Part shown: positions 23,918 through 36,070 of the stretch, piece after piece
Layout: the number at the start of each line of letters is the position of its first letter
Position numbering within the stretch: the first letter of the stretch is position 1
From: Costus lasius
Lineage: Eukaryota; Streptophyta; Magnoliopsida; Zingiberales; Costaceae
Assembly: GCA_027563935.2 (NCBI GenBank)
Contig: CM050454.1
Coordinates: forward strand, 45,536,596 to 45,600,595
Length of the DNA: 64,000 nt
Reading direction: 5' to 3'
Translations under genes and position numbers: made by a program
Notes under the pieces: model-generated
What the model was told of the DNA's origin: nothing
Databases searched by the model: none
Seen by the model: the letters and a program-made list of their open reading frames with translations, nothing else

Positions 23918-25618
23918 TGTTGGGGTATGCCCTTAAGGCTAATGTTTGAGGCCTTGGGATTGTAACAGTATCATGTAATAAACTTTTATGTTTATAAAGG
24001 CATGGTTGTTATTCAGTTTGTTACATTATCTGCTGCAATAAGTGTACTTCTGAATAATGTCTCAAAGCTGTTCAGCTAGGCTGACATGCAGTGAATGTCC
24101 TTAGTCGATATATCTTGGTGAACATGAGACAGCCTTGATATGGTTGAGACTAATATGTGTTCTAATCTTATAGGATGCTTCGAGCATTGAATAAGATGTA
24201 GACTCATGGGTACATTGGATGTACTGGACAGACCCTACTAGGATATTCAATTGCTTGTCACAATGTGAATAATCCTTGATTGTAACAAGTGGTACATTTC
24301 CTCTGACTTGAGATCACTTGTGTTTTCTAAATGATGATTGTCATTGTTTTGAGGTAGTTCAATATCATTTGAAACATAATGGTTATAGACTATCTTGGAT
24401 GGTGAGCTTGAGTCAGGTTAGGGCACTAGTGATAGACATAGGATTGCCGTCTCCTTGTTTAAGGAGTGTGATGTTCTAAAGGGGCCCCCTGGATGAGATG
24501 ATTGAGAAAAGTGTATGGCCATACCCAGGTGATTATGTTCATCTGATCTAATCATGCTCATCATATTGGAGTTACAAGCTTGACACGCTTGTCCAATAAG
24601 AATATCAAGTGGCAAAGGAAAGATGCATGCCTTGTGAATTGGATTCACACTTGTGCTGTATTTTGGGTGTAGTCTTGGAAGACTCTTTCCTTTCTATCGG
24701 GAGACAGTGATGTGTTGCTAGATACCCCTCACTGATCGTGATGACGTGAGTTATCATTACCGACATTTAAAGGAAACCCTCAGGGTCGCACAATTTGATG
24801 ATATGGCTTACTTAAGTCAGATCGTGTGGACTGAATTGTTTGGGTTCAGTTTAAAGGGATTTTAATCTCTGATTGTAAGTGAGATCTGGTCTGATCATGT
24901 TTGATTGATTAGGGCTTGAGATCGGTAAGCTTCGATTGAGAGAATGGATGCTAGATCGGTGAGATCAGGAGCATCAAGAGATTAACGGTCAGATCTTAAG
25001 CCTTAGGGGTTTATTATGATCTGGACTGATTGCTTGGTTTATTTGGTTATTGAACCAAAGTCAAGTGAACCGGCTCAATGGATGAGCGCATGGTTCAAGG
25101 GTGAATTGGATTTGCGATTGGGTAAACCCATGATCGCAACTTGAGAAGTGACTTGCTATTTTTAGATAGCACTTCTTCTAATCGTGGCCATGCCTCACGA
25201 TAGCCTCTATTCACGCCTTTCCTCTTGGTTCGTCGCTCGCTCTAGTTTTTGACGAGAGAACACAATTTCGTGTGGTGAAAAAACTGGTGGACGACAAGGA
25301 GAAAAGACGCCAAGCAAGAAAGAACTCTCTCTTCCCTTCAAGCGATCAAGACACCTTGGACGATCCTTGCTAGCACAAGGAGCACCAAGGAAGGAGCGCA
25401 TCTTCATCTTGTGTGCGAGACTTTGGAGAAGAGGCGCTTGCATCTTTTGCTTCCAAGACGCCATCTAGAAATGGCTATGGTATGAATCATTTTCATTCAT
25501 GCAGAGTTTTATAAGTTGATCATAACGCATGCAAAGATCGTAGAAACCCCTTTCCGCTGCATCTTAACCTCCATATGCGCCTATAGGGTTTCGCCCCCTT
25601 AGATTTAGGGGACCTTCA
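23918..25618 (+). repeat. A 3' LTR with upstream purine tract
   Basis: 1701 bp, preceded by AAGTGCAAGTGGGAGAT (23901-23917), the plus-strand primer. It ends CCTTCA immediately before the TSD GATGT. The palindrome GTATGGCCATAC is at 24513-24524. Confidence 0.93.
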
Positions 25619-25623
25619 GATGT

Positions 25624-26869
25624 CGATATCCATTCCGATGACTTGGGTAGCAGCGATACACTGCTAGGTGCCACTCACTGCTTGTGGTGACATTTGGTCA
25701 GCACTGCCAATGTCAGAGGGACCTACAGGGTCGCACACCTTGATACTCGAGTTCTCGTATTGATCGGGAAGCCTTTTGATCGAGTTATTGGATAACTCGG
25801 ATCTATTTTGGAGATTTCATCAGCGCCAATGGGCCTGATGAGATGGGAGAAACTTATTGGTGCCAACTTCTATTTTTGGCATATTGGCCGAATTAACCAT
25901 GGTTAGCCTCATTTGACCATGGGTTAAGTTGGATTGGATCCATTCGCTTGGTTAGCATGACTAATGGTCTTTGGGCTAGGCCCATTGCTAAGTTGGGCTC
26001 ACTAATAAGTTGTCATGTAGAGAAGAAGGGCTAGAAGGGTATAATGGGGACAAATCTTCTCCCCTAGGCGCCTATGGGCATAATGGGGAGAAGTGGCACA
26101 ATTTGCTTCATAAGGAAGCAATTGGCGCCTCCCTCCTTTATCCCTTATGGTATGAATGCCTCTATGGCTTTGCTTGGGGCGCAAGGCAAGGCCTTGGCGC
26201 ACAAGGAAAGGCGTGGGCACAAAAGAAATGGTTGAATGAGAATTATGGAAATGTCTTGGAGACTTTCCTTGCCTCAAACCTTCTCATCCTAGCCGCCCAC
26301 TTGTCTTGATCCTAGGCTTTTAACAAACCGCCTCTTTCCCTATAAAAGAGCACCTAGCCACCCCCTCTCAGGTGTGGCAATTCCTTGGAGGCGTAATCAA
26401 TAGAGAGGGGTGAAAGCTTGGAGGCTCTTGGCGCAACTTCTCTTCCTCCATCATCTAGACACAAGCACAAGTCTTCTTCTCCTCCTCTTGGCTCAAGAAG
26501 GACTTGGACTTGGCGACTACTTCTCCTCTCCTTCTTCTAGGTGCTTCTACCTTGGAGGTGGCGCAAGCATTCAAGAAGAGAACTAAGGCTTGGATCTTCT
26601 TCCCGAGGCTAGCACTGGGCGTGGAAGAAGAGGACTCGAGGCATCCGTGTGTGTGAAACTGCAGAGGGCGCATGCTTGGGCGCCTATCATGACATCGACC
26701 TCATCTTGCTCTAAGGTATTTCCTAACTCATCGTGTCAACTCTCTTGCTTGCGATCTTCACTGGGTTTTTGGGACCGGCCTGTTTCGGGGACATTCTTCC
26801 GCTGTGCAATGAATGTATGTAAGTCTATAACTCTGAAAAATTGTAAAATGTCCCCGGGGTTTCCCAACA
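25624..26869 (+). repeat. B 5' LTR, distal part with TATA box
   Basis: Resumes the B LTR after A. TATAAAAG is at 26341-26348, which puts the shared U3 blocks upstream of transcription start. Inverted arms CTTCTCCCC and GGGGAGAAG (about 26057-26092) enclose a TAGGCGCCTA palindrome. It ends GGTTTCCCAACA at 26869. Confidence 0.9.
26341..26348 (+). promoter_or_regulatory. TATA box of B 5' LTR
   Basis: TATAAAAG, followed by GAGCACC; the same element is at 33620-33627 in the 3' LTR. It is the best candidate core promoter of B. U3 would then be about 1.4 kb and R/U5 about 0.5 kb. Confidence 0.6.
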
Positions 26870-28566
26870 GTGGTATCAGAGCGACTTGCAAGACTCGAAC
26901 GATGTTTTATGCTTTTCCTTCATGCTCACATGCCATATCTCTATTTTCGTAAATAGCATGATGCATGGCAAACGATTTTTCTAAAAAGTAGAAAAATTAG
27001 GGTTTCTTGTTTCTATCATCCTCGCAATCTCTTTTGGATTTTTGGACTATTTTTCTTGTCTGATTTAAAGATCAAAGGCGCACGTAATTTTGTCAAGTAG
27101 GACGGGCATTGTGTCTTCGGACTGGCCAAGTCTCTTGATCTGACAAAATTGCCAGCCGAAAGGATCTCTGAAATCATCATGAAATATAAATCGCAATTAA
27201 CCAAAAGATTTGTGAGAAGAAGATGAGAAAAAGAGACTAGTTTTATGAAAAAGTAAAATTTCAGATTTTATGTTTTTCATGAGCATATAGAATTGCATGA
27301 GTAAATACCTTGATTGTGCATAATGTTGTGATCATGAGTCAAGCCCCTTTTGCATGCCTGTGATGTATCCTTGTGCGGCCTACGTGCCATCTTTTTCATT
27401 ATCTTTGTAAAAATTAAGATGAACATTAAGGGCTAGGCGCATCCTTCTTGGACCTTAATGCTCGCATCTTGCTTGATGGCGCAAGCATACAAGGTGGCGC
27501 ATGCAAGTTGGTGCTTGGTTGCTTGGTGGTGCAAGAAAGCTTGGCCAAACCTCTTTTGGTTTGAGAGCTAGCTATCTTGGCCCCTTGCATGGTGGCGCAC
27601 CTTCCTTGGAGGAAGACCATGGCATTGGCCGAACCTATGGGGAACTTTTAAAGTGTACCTCTAGGGTTTGAGAGCTAAACCATGAGAGAAGGACCTTGGA
27701 GCGAACCTTGAAGTTCAAGCTAGAGGTCGGCTAGGCTAGGTCTAGTTTTTGGAGCTTGAGTTCTAGGACAAGAGTTGAACCTCTTTCATGGCATGGGTTG
27801 GTTCAATGTCTTGAATAGGATATGATCACATCATTCTTTACTACTTTTATTATTATCTGCAGAAGCATGCCTGTAATGTTTTATCGTTATGTTATCACCA
27901 TAGGATTGCATGCCTGTAATGATAGACATGAGATAAAACTGAGATGATGAGACCTTAAACAAAAACCCTAAATTAAAATATCAAGTCTAGTAGCCTTCTA
28001 ACGCGTAGCCCTCACTAAGCTATCGATCAGTGGAATTGTGAATTGTTTCCCACCCTCGTGGGACACACCCACTTATCTTTAGAAAGTGCGTGGTGACAAT
28101 GGTTTCCCCAGTCCAGTTTTAACCTGGGCGTGCCTTCGTAAGGAAACTCATTGGCCCTGGGCATAACGGTTAGGAATGGACTTGACAAGATTTTCATGTG
28201 TGATAGGCACATGATGAAACTCTAGAGGCATCGTTGAGAGGTTAGGGTTTCATGCTGTATCCAGCCCTCGCTGGACATGAAATGTCTGGGCTGTCTCAAT
28301 AAGGGGAATTGCTTGGAGCAATCGGCCGGCGCGCCCACCTTAGGAAACAAGGGTCACTTTGTGCATCTCATCCCACCCTCGTGGGACGCGAAGCCCTGTG
28401 TGGAATGAGGATCTCATCTCACTACGAAATCTTGGATTTCTCGATTGACTTTGTGGGTTGTCAATTTGATTAAAAATAGTGGGAGCCATGGTCATTTAAA
28501 ACAAGTCCAGTTTAAATGACTCGAAATAGTACTAATCTGTTGTTTCTTGGTTGTTGTAGAACAACA
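26870..28566 (+). other. B leader with PBS and three hairpins
   Basis: The PBS TGGTATCAGAGC is at 26871-26882. A hairpin with arms GTTTTATC (27878-27885) and GATAAAAC (27932-27939) occupies the position of the long hairpin in A and D. Three small hairpins are at 28049-28062, 28261-28274 and 28372-28385, each with a CCTC loop. GCATGCCTGTAATG is repeated near 27866 and 27908. Bases 26900-27860 hold no recognisable gene. Confidence 0.75.
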
Positions 28567-31500
28567 ATGGCTATGAACAATAGCAGTTGGTCACTGCGAT
28601 CTACCCTGGAAAGGGATAAGTTGGTTGGATCCAACTTACTAGATTGGTATATGAACTTGAGAATCATGCTCAAGCTCGAAAGGAAGCTTTATGTCCTTGA
28701 GCATCCTTTTCCTGAGCCACTTCCATGCTCGGCCTCAGCGGCTGAGAGGGATGCTTATGATAAGCATCAGGTTGATACTTTGAAGGTTGCTAACCAACAT
28801 GTCACCCGAATTTAGAGGGTGATATGAATCGAAGAGTGCCTATGAGATTATTTTTTAATCTAAGGCATCTCTTTGATAAATTGGTTGAGCACAATCCTCC
28901 TAAAGTTGATATTCAGTGTGTTGAGCCGAAAGGCTTGACCAAGGAACTGAATTTAAAGATGGATATGATCAGGAATAATAGGTGCTATTCATGTGGAGGG
29001 CCACCTCACATGTTGAAGGACATGTTGCAACTTTAGAATGAGGAGAAGAAAGGCAAGGCCTTGTCTTCATGCTCAGGTATTTATGTTACCGAAGTCAACC
29101 TCTCTACTTCTATGACATGGGTATTAGATACCGTATGTGAAGCTCATATTTGTACAAATATGAAAAGGCTTAGAAAGGGTAGATCGGTAAGGCCTAGAGA
29201 GATTGACTTACGAATAGGTAACAGGGCACAAGTTGCTGCTGTTGCTGTAGGAGTTTCTCTCCCTGCCTTCTGGACTTCAGTTAAAGCTAGACAATTGCTA
29301 TTATGTACCTTCCCTTATCAAAACATTGTATCCACTCCTTGCTCCTGGCAAAGAAAGGATTTAAGTTTGAAATAAAAGAGAACTTATGTTCTTTTTCTTT
29401 TGCAAACATGTTTTATGGGAAGGGTACTTTGTGCAATGGTCAGCATGTCTTGGACATGGATAGCTCTATTTGTAACATAAATAATAAAAGGACCAAACTG
29501 AGTGGTTCAGTTGGTGCTTTCCTACGGCATTGTCGATTAGCCCATATAAACAAGAATCGCATTCGACAACTCCATGCAAATGGGTTGTTAAATTCGAATT
29601 CCTTGGAGGAACTTGATACATGTGAGACTTGTTTATTATGGAAAATGACAAAGGCGCCATTCACCAAGACTGGTCAGAGGGCAGGAGGTTTATTAGATCT
29701 CATACATACTGACGTGTGTGGGCCTTTCAATAAACAAGCTAGAGGAGGGTACAACTACTTCATCGTGTTTACTGATGACTTCAGTAGATATGGTTATGTC
29801 TATCTGATGAGACATAAGTCTGAATCCTTTGAGAAATTTAAGGAGTTTAGACATGAAGTAGAAAACCAACTTGGTAGATTCATTAAGGCTCTTCGATCAG
29901 ATCGTGGTGGAGAGTACCTGAGCGGTGAGTTCTTTGACTATCTGAGAGAGTGTGGGATCATATCCCAACTCACTCCTCCTGGAACACCTCAATGGAATGG
30001 TGTATCTGAAAGGAAAAATCGAACTTTGTTGGACATGGTTCAATCTATGATGAGTCATGCAACTTTACCTCCCTCATTCTAGGGACATGCACTTGAGACA
30101 GCTTCTCTAATACTGAATAATGTTCCATCTAAGAGTGTCTCAAAGATTCCATACGAGGTATGGAGTGGGAGACGCCCTAATCTCACTTTTATCAGGATCT
30201 GGGGATGTAAGGCTTACGTCAAACGTCGGGATTCTAGCAAGCTAGAACCTAGATCTGATAAGTGTATGTTTGTGGGGTACCCTAAGGAGACTAAGGGTTA
30301 CTACTTCTATGTTCCCACCGAGAACAAAGTTTTTGTTGCTCGGGGTGTTGTCTTTCTAGAGAAAGAATTTCTCATGAAAGAAGTTAGTGGGAGGAAGTTT
30401 GACTTGAATGAAGACCAAGTGCAACCACAAGACAAAGAGATGGAATCTGAGCCACCTGCACCGGTTGCTGTACAACCTGAGGCTCAGACACAGGTCCCCA
30501 TGTAGGTCTGGGAGGATTCATCGTGCACCTGAGAGGTATGGGTCGCTGCCGACCCAACACGACGGGATCTTCATCATTGAGGATGAACCCAGGACTAATG
30601 ATGAGGCGGTCAGTGGACCGGACTCCGAGAGATGGCTTGAGGCCATAAGATCCGAGATGGATTCCATGTCAGCTAACCAAGTCTGGGATTTGGTTGAGCT
30701 ACCTGATGGGGTAAAACCCATAGGGTGTAAATAGGTCTTTAAGAGGAAGACAGACATGGATGACAACATAGTTACCTATAAAGGTGGACTAGTGGCTAAA
30801 GGATTCAAACAAGTCCACAGGGTGGACTATGATGAAACCTTCTCGCTAGTTGCCATGATCAAATCCATTCGGATTCTGCTTGCTATAGTTGCATATCATT
30901 ACTATGAGATATGGCAGATGGATGTAAAGACAGCGTTCCTTAATGGGAAGCTGACTGAGTATGTGTATATGTCACAACTTGATGGCTTCATCCATCCTGC
31001 AGAGGCTAATAAGGTCTGCAGGTTAAAGAAATCCATTTATGGATTAAAGCAAGCATCTCGAAGTTGAAATATTCGATTTGATGAAGCGTGAGAGATTATG
31101 GCTTTATCAAAAGCGAAGATGACGCCTGTGTATACAGAAAATTCAGTGGGAGCTTGGTGACTTTTCTGGTCATGTATGTCGATGACATACTGCTCATCGG
31201 AAACGACATCCCTAGTCTTCAAGCTGTGAAGACATGGTTAGGGAAGTGTTTCGAGATGAAGGACTTAGGGGAGGCCGCCTACATTCTAGGACTGAGGATC
31301 TACTGGGATAGATCCAAGAGGCTCTTGGCCCTTAGTCAGAGTACCCACATTGATAAGGTCCTAGAGAGGTTCAACTTGGAGCAATCCAAGAAAGGATACC
31401 TTCCAGGGAGAGATGGCCTTACTCTCTCAAAGAGCCAGTGTCCTACAACATAGGCTGAGAGGGATAACATGAGTCGAATTCTCTATGCTTTGGCAGTGGG

Positions 31501-32160
31501 ATCAATCATGTATGCAATGTTGTGTACTAGACCAGATGTGGCTTATGCTGTAAGCATAACCAACCGATACCAATCCAATCCAGGTTTGCAGCACTGGGTG
31601 GCTGTAAAGAATATCCTTGAGTATCCTGAAAAGGACTAAGGATTTATTCTATATGGTCTACGGGGGACAGGAAGAGCTCAGTGTGCAGGGCTTCACTGAT
31701 GAGTCCTTCCAGTCTGATCCTGACGACTTCAGATCGCAGACCATCTATTTGTTTAAGATGGTTGGAGGTGCTGTATGCTGGAAGAGCTTGAAGCAATCCA
31801 CCATAGCTAATTCTACAACCGAAGCTGAGTATGTGGTTGCTTCTAAGACAGCCAATGAAGCCGTTTGGATCAGGAAGTTCTTTTCTGAACTTCAGGTGGT
31901 TCCAAGTGCAATGGATCCCATTGAGCTCTACTATGACAACAATGGGAACTGCACATACTAAGGAACCACGGTCTCATCAAAGGTCCAAACACATGCTCAG
32001 GAGATTTCACCTGATCAGAGAGATCATTGACAGAGGTGATGTCAAGATTAGCAGAGTTGACACAGAGAGCAATCTAGCAGACCCACTGACCAAGGCTTTG
32101 GCGCAGCAGAAGCATGATGGTCGTACTAGAGATATGGGGTTGACGTTGCTCAACCTCTAG
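28567..32160 (+). pseudogene. B gag-pol remnant with internally deleted gag
   Basis: Gag starts at 28567 (MAMNNSSWSLRSTLERDKL). The central Gag domain is missing around 28816-28900, as in E. The zinc knuckle is damaged (CYSCGGPPHMLKDM, near 28980) and protease reads WVLDTVCEAHICTNM near 29115. The integrase zinc region (CRLAHINKNRIRQLH, CETC) and DDE core (HTDVCGPF, RSDRGGEYLSG, NGVSERKNR) lie at about 29525-30080 and end at a stop. RT is spread over 30550-31450, with stops near 30733 and 31066 and YVDD near 31176. RNase H lies at 31617-32160, also shifted. It is clearly non-functional. Confidence 0.9.
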
Positions 32161-32181
32161 ATCTTAGTGCAAGTGGGAGAT

Positions 32182-34148
32182 TGTTGGTGTATATGCCCTA
32201 GGACCTAGTTTTGGTCCATCTTTGTACTACTTGACTCTGATATTCATATATCTTTCTGGCATTGTCGTTATCATTGTTTGTCTACACCTGCGATTGTGTA
32301 CTTACATGATAATGTCCCTGGAGACTAATTGGATCTGTGCTCAAATGATTGTCCCCAGTCGATGTACCTGACTAGATATGGGATAGCTCTGGTACCTGTG
32401 AGACTGGTATATGGGCTGGTTAAGCACGTGGTGCTAACGCAGACACATGGGTATATCATTGGAGGATATACTAGACCGACCCACTGTGAGGCTATGACTT
32501 GGTGTCATGAGTTATCCTCACAAGTGACAGGAGATGCATTGATCCCTTGACTTGAGGTCATTGACCCTTCTATAAGGTTAGGGACTTGCTTTGATACAAC
32601 CTAACACCTCGCCGTAGTTGGGAGGTCATAACGGTTGTCATTGAGCATGTCACGACTCATATGAGAAGGTCAATGGACAGACATAGGATTTGCCCCTTCT
32701 TTAGGGAAGCATGATATCCATGGAGCTCCTCTATGGTTCTATGACTGTAAGTGTATGGCCATACCCAGGTGAGAACCTGATTTAGTCATAACCATGTGAT
32801 TGGGTGAAAACAAGTGGTGACACACTTGTCCAATCGGATATCAGTTCGGTAAAGAGACTGTAATGCATCTGTACCTTGTTGCAATGATGGGGATGTCGAT
32901 GTCGATATCCATTCCGATGACTTGGGTAGCAGCGATGCACTGCTAGGTGCCACTCATTGCTTGTGGTGACATTTGGTCAGCACTGCCAACGTCAGAGGGA
33001 CCTACAGGGTCGCACACCTTGATACTCAAGTTCTCGTATTGATCGGGAAGCCTTATGATCGAGTTATTGGATAACTCGGATCTATTTTGGAGATTTCATC
33101 GGCGCCAATGGGCCTGATGAGATGGAAGAAACTTATTGGAGCCAACTTCTATTTTTGGCATATTGGCTGAAGTAACCATGGTTAGCCTCATTTGACCATG
33201 GGTTAAGTTGGATTGGATCCAATCGCTTGGTTAGCATGACTAATGGTCTTTGGGCTAGGCCCATTGCTAAGTTGGGCTCACTAATAAGTTGTCATGAAGA
33301 GAAGAAGGGCTAGAAGGGTATAATGGGGACAAATCTTCTCCCCTAGGTGCCTATGGGCATAATGGGGAGAAGTGGCACAATTTGCTTCATAAGGAAGCAA
33401 TTGGCGCCTCCCTCCTTTATCCCTTATGGTATGAATGCCTCTATGGCATTGCTTGGGGCGCAAGGCAAGGCCTTGGCGCACAAGGAAAGGCGTGGGCACA
33501 AAAGGAATGGTTGAATGAGAATTATGGAAATGTCTTGGAGACTTTCCTTGCCTCAAACCTTCTCATCCTAGCCGCCCACTTGTCTTGATCCTAGGCTTTT
33601 AACAAACCGCCTCTTGCCGTATAAAAGAGCACCTAGCTGCCCCCTCTCAGGTGTGACAATTCCTTGGAGGCGTAATCAATAGAGAGGGGCGAAAGCTTGG
33701 AGGCTCTTGGCGCAACTTCTCTTCCTCCATCATCTAGCCGCAAGCACAAGTCTTCTTCTCCTCCTCTTGGCTCAAGAAGGACTTGGACTTGGCGACTACT
33801 TCTCCTCTCCTTCTTTTAGGCGCTTCTACCTTGGAGGTGGCGCAAGCATTCAAGAAGAGAACTAAGGCTTGGATCTTCTTCCCGAGGCTAGCACCGAGCG
33901 TGGAAGAAGAGGACTCGAGGCATCCTTGTGTGTGAAACTACAGAGGGCGCACGCTTGGGCGCTTATCACGACATCGACCTCATCTTGCTCTAAGGTATTT
34001 CCTAACTCATCGTGTCGACTCGCTTGCTTACGATCTTCACTGGGTTTTTGGGACCGGCCTGTTTCGGAGACATTCTTCCGCTGTGCAATGAATGTATGTA
34101 TGTCTATAACTCTGAAAAATTGTAAAATGTCCCCGGGGTTTCCCAACA
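32182..34148 (+). repeat. B 3' LTR
   Basis: 1967 bp, preceded by the purine tract AAGTGGGAGAT (about 32170-32180). The palindrome GTATGGCCATAC is at 32753-32764, TATAAAAG at 33620-33627, and the LTR ends CCCAACA before the TSD GGTCA at 34149-34153. Confidence 0.93.
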
Positions 34149-34153
34149 GGTCA

Positions 34154-36065
34154 TACAAGCATTCAAACAACGCATTTAAAATCGTTTGTAGTTAACTTAT
34201 ACTTAGTGAAAACCGATTAACTCTAAAACTTTGAGAAATTAGGTTTTGATACTCTTATAGGGTAAACCGAGGCCATTCATTAAACTAGCTCTAACATGCA
34301 CTTTTAAAACAAGAGGAAAGCTTAACAAGATCTTAGGCATGCGGTTCTACAACAAGGAATAAAGCTACACTAGTGGAGGAACTCACCTTGCGCCCCTTGA
34401 GAATAGAAGGGATGTTCATCCCGTTCTTCACCGGTCCAATGGTTGATACTCACGAAGTAGGGCCCTATGACCTACAACCATGGCATTACAGCATCCCACA
34501 CATGCGTGGGTGAGTATTTAGAAAGAATATTAATAGTCCACATTACAAAAACAATCAAGGGGGAGGCTACCTCCAAGTTCCCTTGCTAACATGTTAGGGA
34601 CTAGCTAACTAAGAGGGGAAGGGATGAGGGTGCGCTTGGCATGCTCTCCATGGTCTTGCGCCACCTGTGGAAATGCTGTGTGAGTGTAGATGGGTGCTCA
34701 AGAACATCAAGAAAAACAACAACCAAGGAAGAGAAGGAACTTAGCTAGCTTAGGGTAGTGGCTTGGTCTCGGCATGGTGTAGGTGACACCATCTTGAATC
34801 ACGGTTGTGTCCAGGTCCTCCTCTTGGACTGAGGACTCTTCAAGGCTGACGGGAGGAGGTGGCGTGAGCTCCCAACTTTAGGACATGCGCAAGTGGGGGA
34901 AGAAGATTGAAGGGGGGGAAGAGGAGAAGAGCTCTCGGCAAGGATTGGAAGAGGGGGAGAGTTGAGGTGACACACACCACTAGAAGACACAGTTCTGAAG
35001 TTTCTCAAAAATATTCAACTCTGATCTGTGGCTTACAAGAGAATACAACATATAGGAGGCTGCCAACGGTTGCTTCCCATCCCTAAGCACTTGAACAAGT
35101 CAAACAAGCAAAGAAAATACAGCATGATGCAAGCGACTTGATGGGGCTGATATCTTTCCCCAAAGGGTAGATTTGTTTTGAGGCTTGGCTTGGAGTCTTC
35201 CCCATGATGGTAGTGTCGAAATCTGAGGTGGTGATGGGCTGAAGCGGCTGTCATTCTGCAGTAAATGTGTGCAACTCCTTGAAGACCGCAACTCTGCATC
35301 TTGTTGGTGGCGTGTGGGCTGCTCCTTGACATTGGTGGCTGGCGCATGATGGACTGAAGTGGCTGTCATTCTGCAGTAAATGTGAGCAGCTCCTTGAAGA
35401 CCGAAACTCTGCATTTTGTTGGTGGCGTGTGGGCTGCTCCTTGGCATTGGTGGCTGGCGCATGATGGACTGAAGTGGCTGTCATTCTGCAGTAAATGTGA
35501 GCAGCTCCTTGAAGACCGAAACTCTGCATTTTGTTGGTGGCGTGTGGGCTGCTTCTTGTCATTGGTGGCTGGCGCATAATGGACTGAAGCGGCTGCAAAA
35601 GGCTGGCATTGTCCCCCTTTGTTCCAAAGGGAAAGTGGTGGTTGGAGATGAAGACAAATCCCACATGGCTGCCAACTAGGATGGTGGGATTTGGGGTAAT
35701 TGTGGTGATGCTCCATTAGGTTGGGGTGGGCTGCTTCTCCCATAAGTTGGGCTGATGGGCTCATGGCACCTCTTGGAGTTGTCTTGACTTGATTTTGACT
35801 TGCATCCCAAAATGGAGTTGACCTAATCTATTACATCAATTGCATGCACTAACCTACCATACATAAGTGGCGGAACCTGGAAATGTAACTACATGGTGTA
35901 ATTGGAGGGTGGATCTAACCTACCACATGATGCACCCTAATCTAAGACAAAATAAGCAAAATGGGGTCCTAAGGAAGCCATGTCTAGTGGCTAGGATAGC
36001 CATATCTAGAGGGCTTCTTTCGAACCCGGGCGGACCTTCGAAGGTCCTGCCTCGGTCCCACATCA
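34154..36065 (-). repeat. F 5' LTR, main part
   Basis: Together with 15735-15753 this makes about 1.93 kb with inverted ends TGATG...CATCA (minus strand: TGATGTGGGACC start at 36065, CCCCATCA end at 15735). It contains a 16-bp perfect palindrome GGACCTTCGAAGGTCC at 36032-36047 close to the LTR start and a 115-bp tandem array at 35239-35594. F therefore inserted in the integrase of I, which starts just to the right. The other TSD copy is out of the window. Confidence 0.72.
35239..35594. repeat. 115-bp tandem repeat, about three copies
   Basis: The anchor TCATTCTGCAGTAAATGTG recurs at 35251, 35366 and 35481, an exact 115-bp period; copies two and three are nearly identical. Because 115 is not a multiple of three, the overlapping minus-strand ORFs here are artefacts of the repeat. 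It lies inside the F LTR. Confidence 0.9.
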
Positions 36066-36070
36066 CCTCG

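Larger units (their letters stand above)
16476..25618 (+). mobile_element. Element A: full-length Ty1/copia retrotransposon with disabled ORF
   Basis: 9143 bp, TSD GATGT (16471-16475 and 25619-25623). The LTRs are 1703 and 1701 bp. By eye they differ at about eleven substitutions and one 2-bp C-tract indel near 18150, so it is young but older than D. The coding region is collinear and very similar to D, but carries one frameshift and four stops. It sits inside the 5' LTR of B. Confidence 0.94.
15754..34148 (+). mobile_element. Element B: Ty1/copia retrotransposon carrying nested element A
   Basis: Flanked by the TSD GGTCA (15749-15753 and 34149-34153). The 5' LTR is split by A into 15754-16475 and 25624-26869, giving 1968 bp when joined, against 1967 bp for the 3' LTR. 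Internal order is PBS, leader, broken gag-pol, purine tract. The LTRs differ at clearly more sites than those of A or D, as expected for an older host of a younger insertion. B sits in the 5' LTR of F. Confidence 0.93.

Noticed and set aside
35033..35764. Overlapping minus-strand ORFs with HATNKMQSFGLQG-like repeats
   Set aside because: They follow the 115-bp tandem repeat in shifting frames; 115 is not divisible by three.
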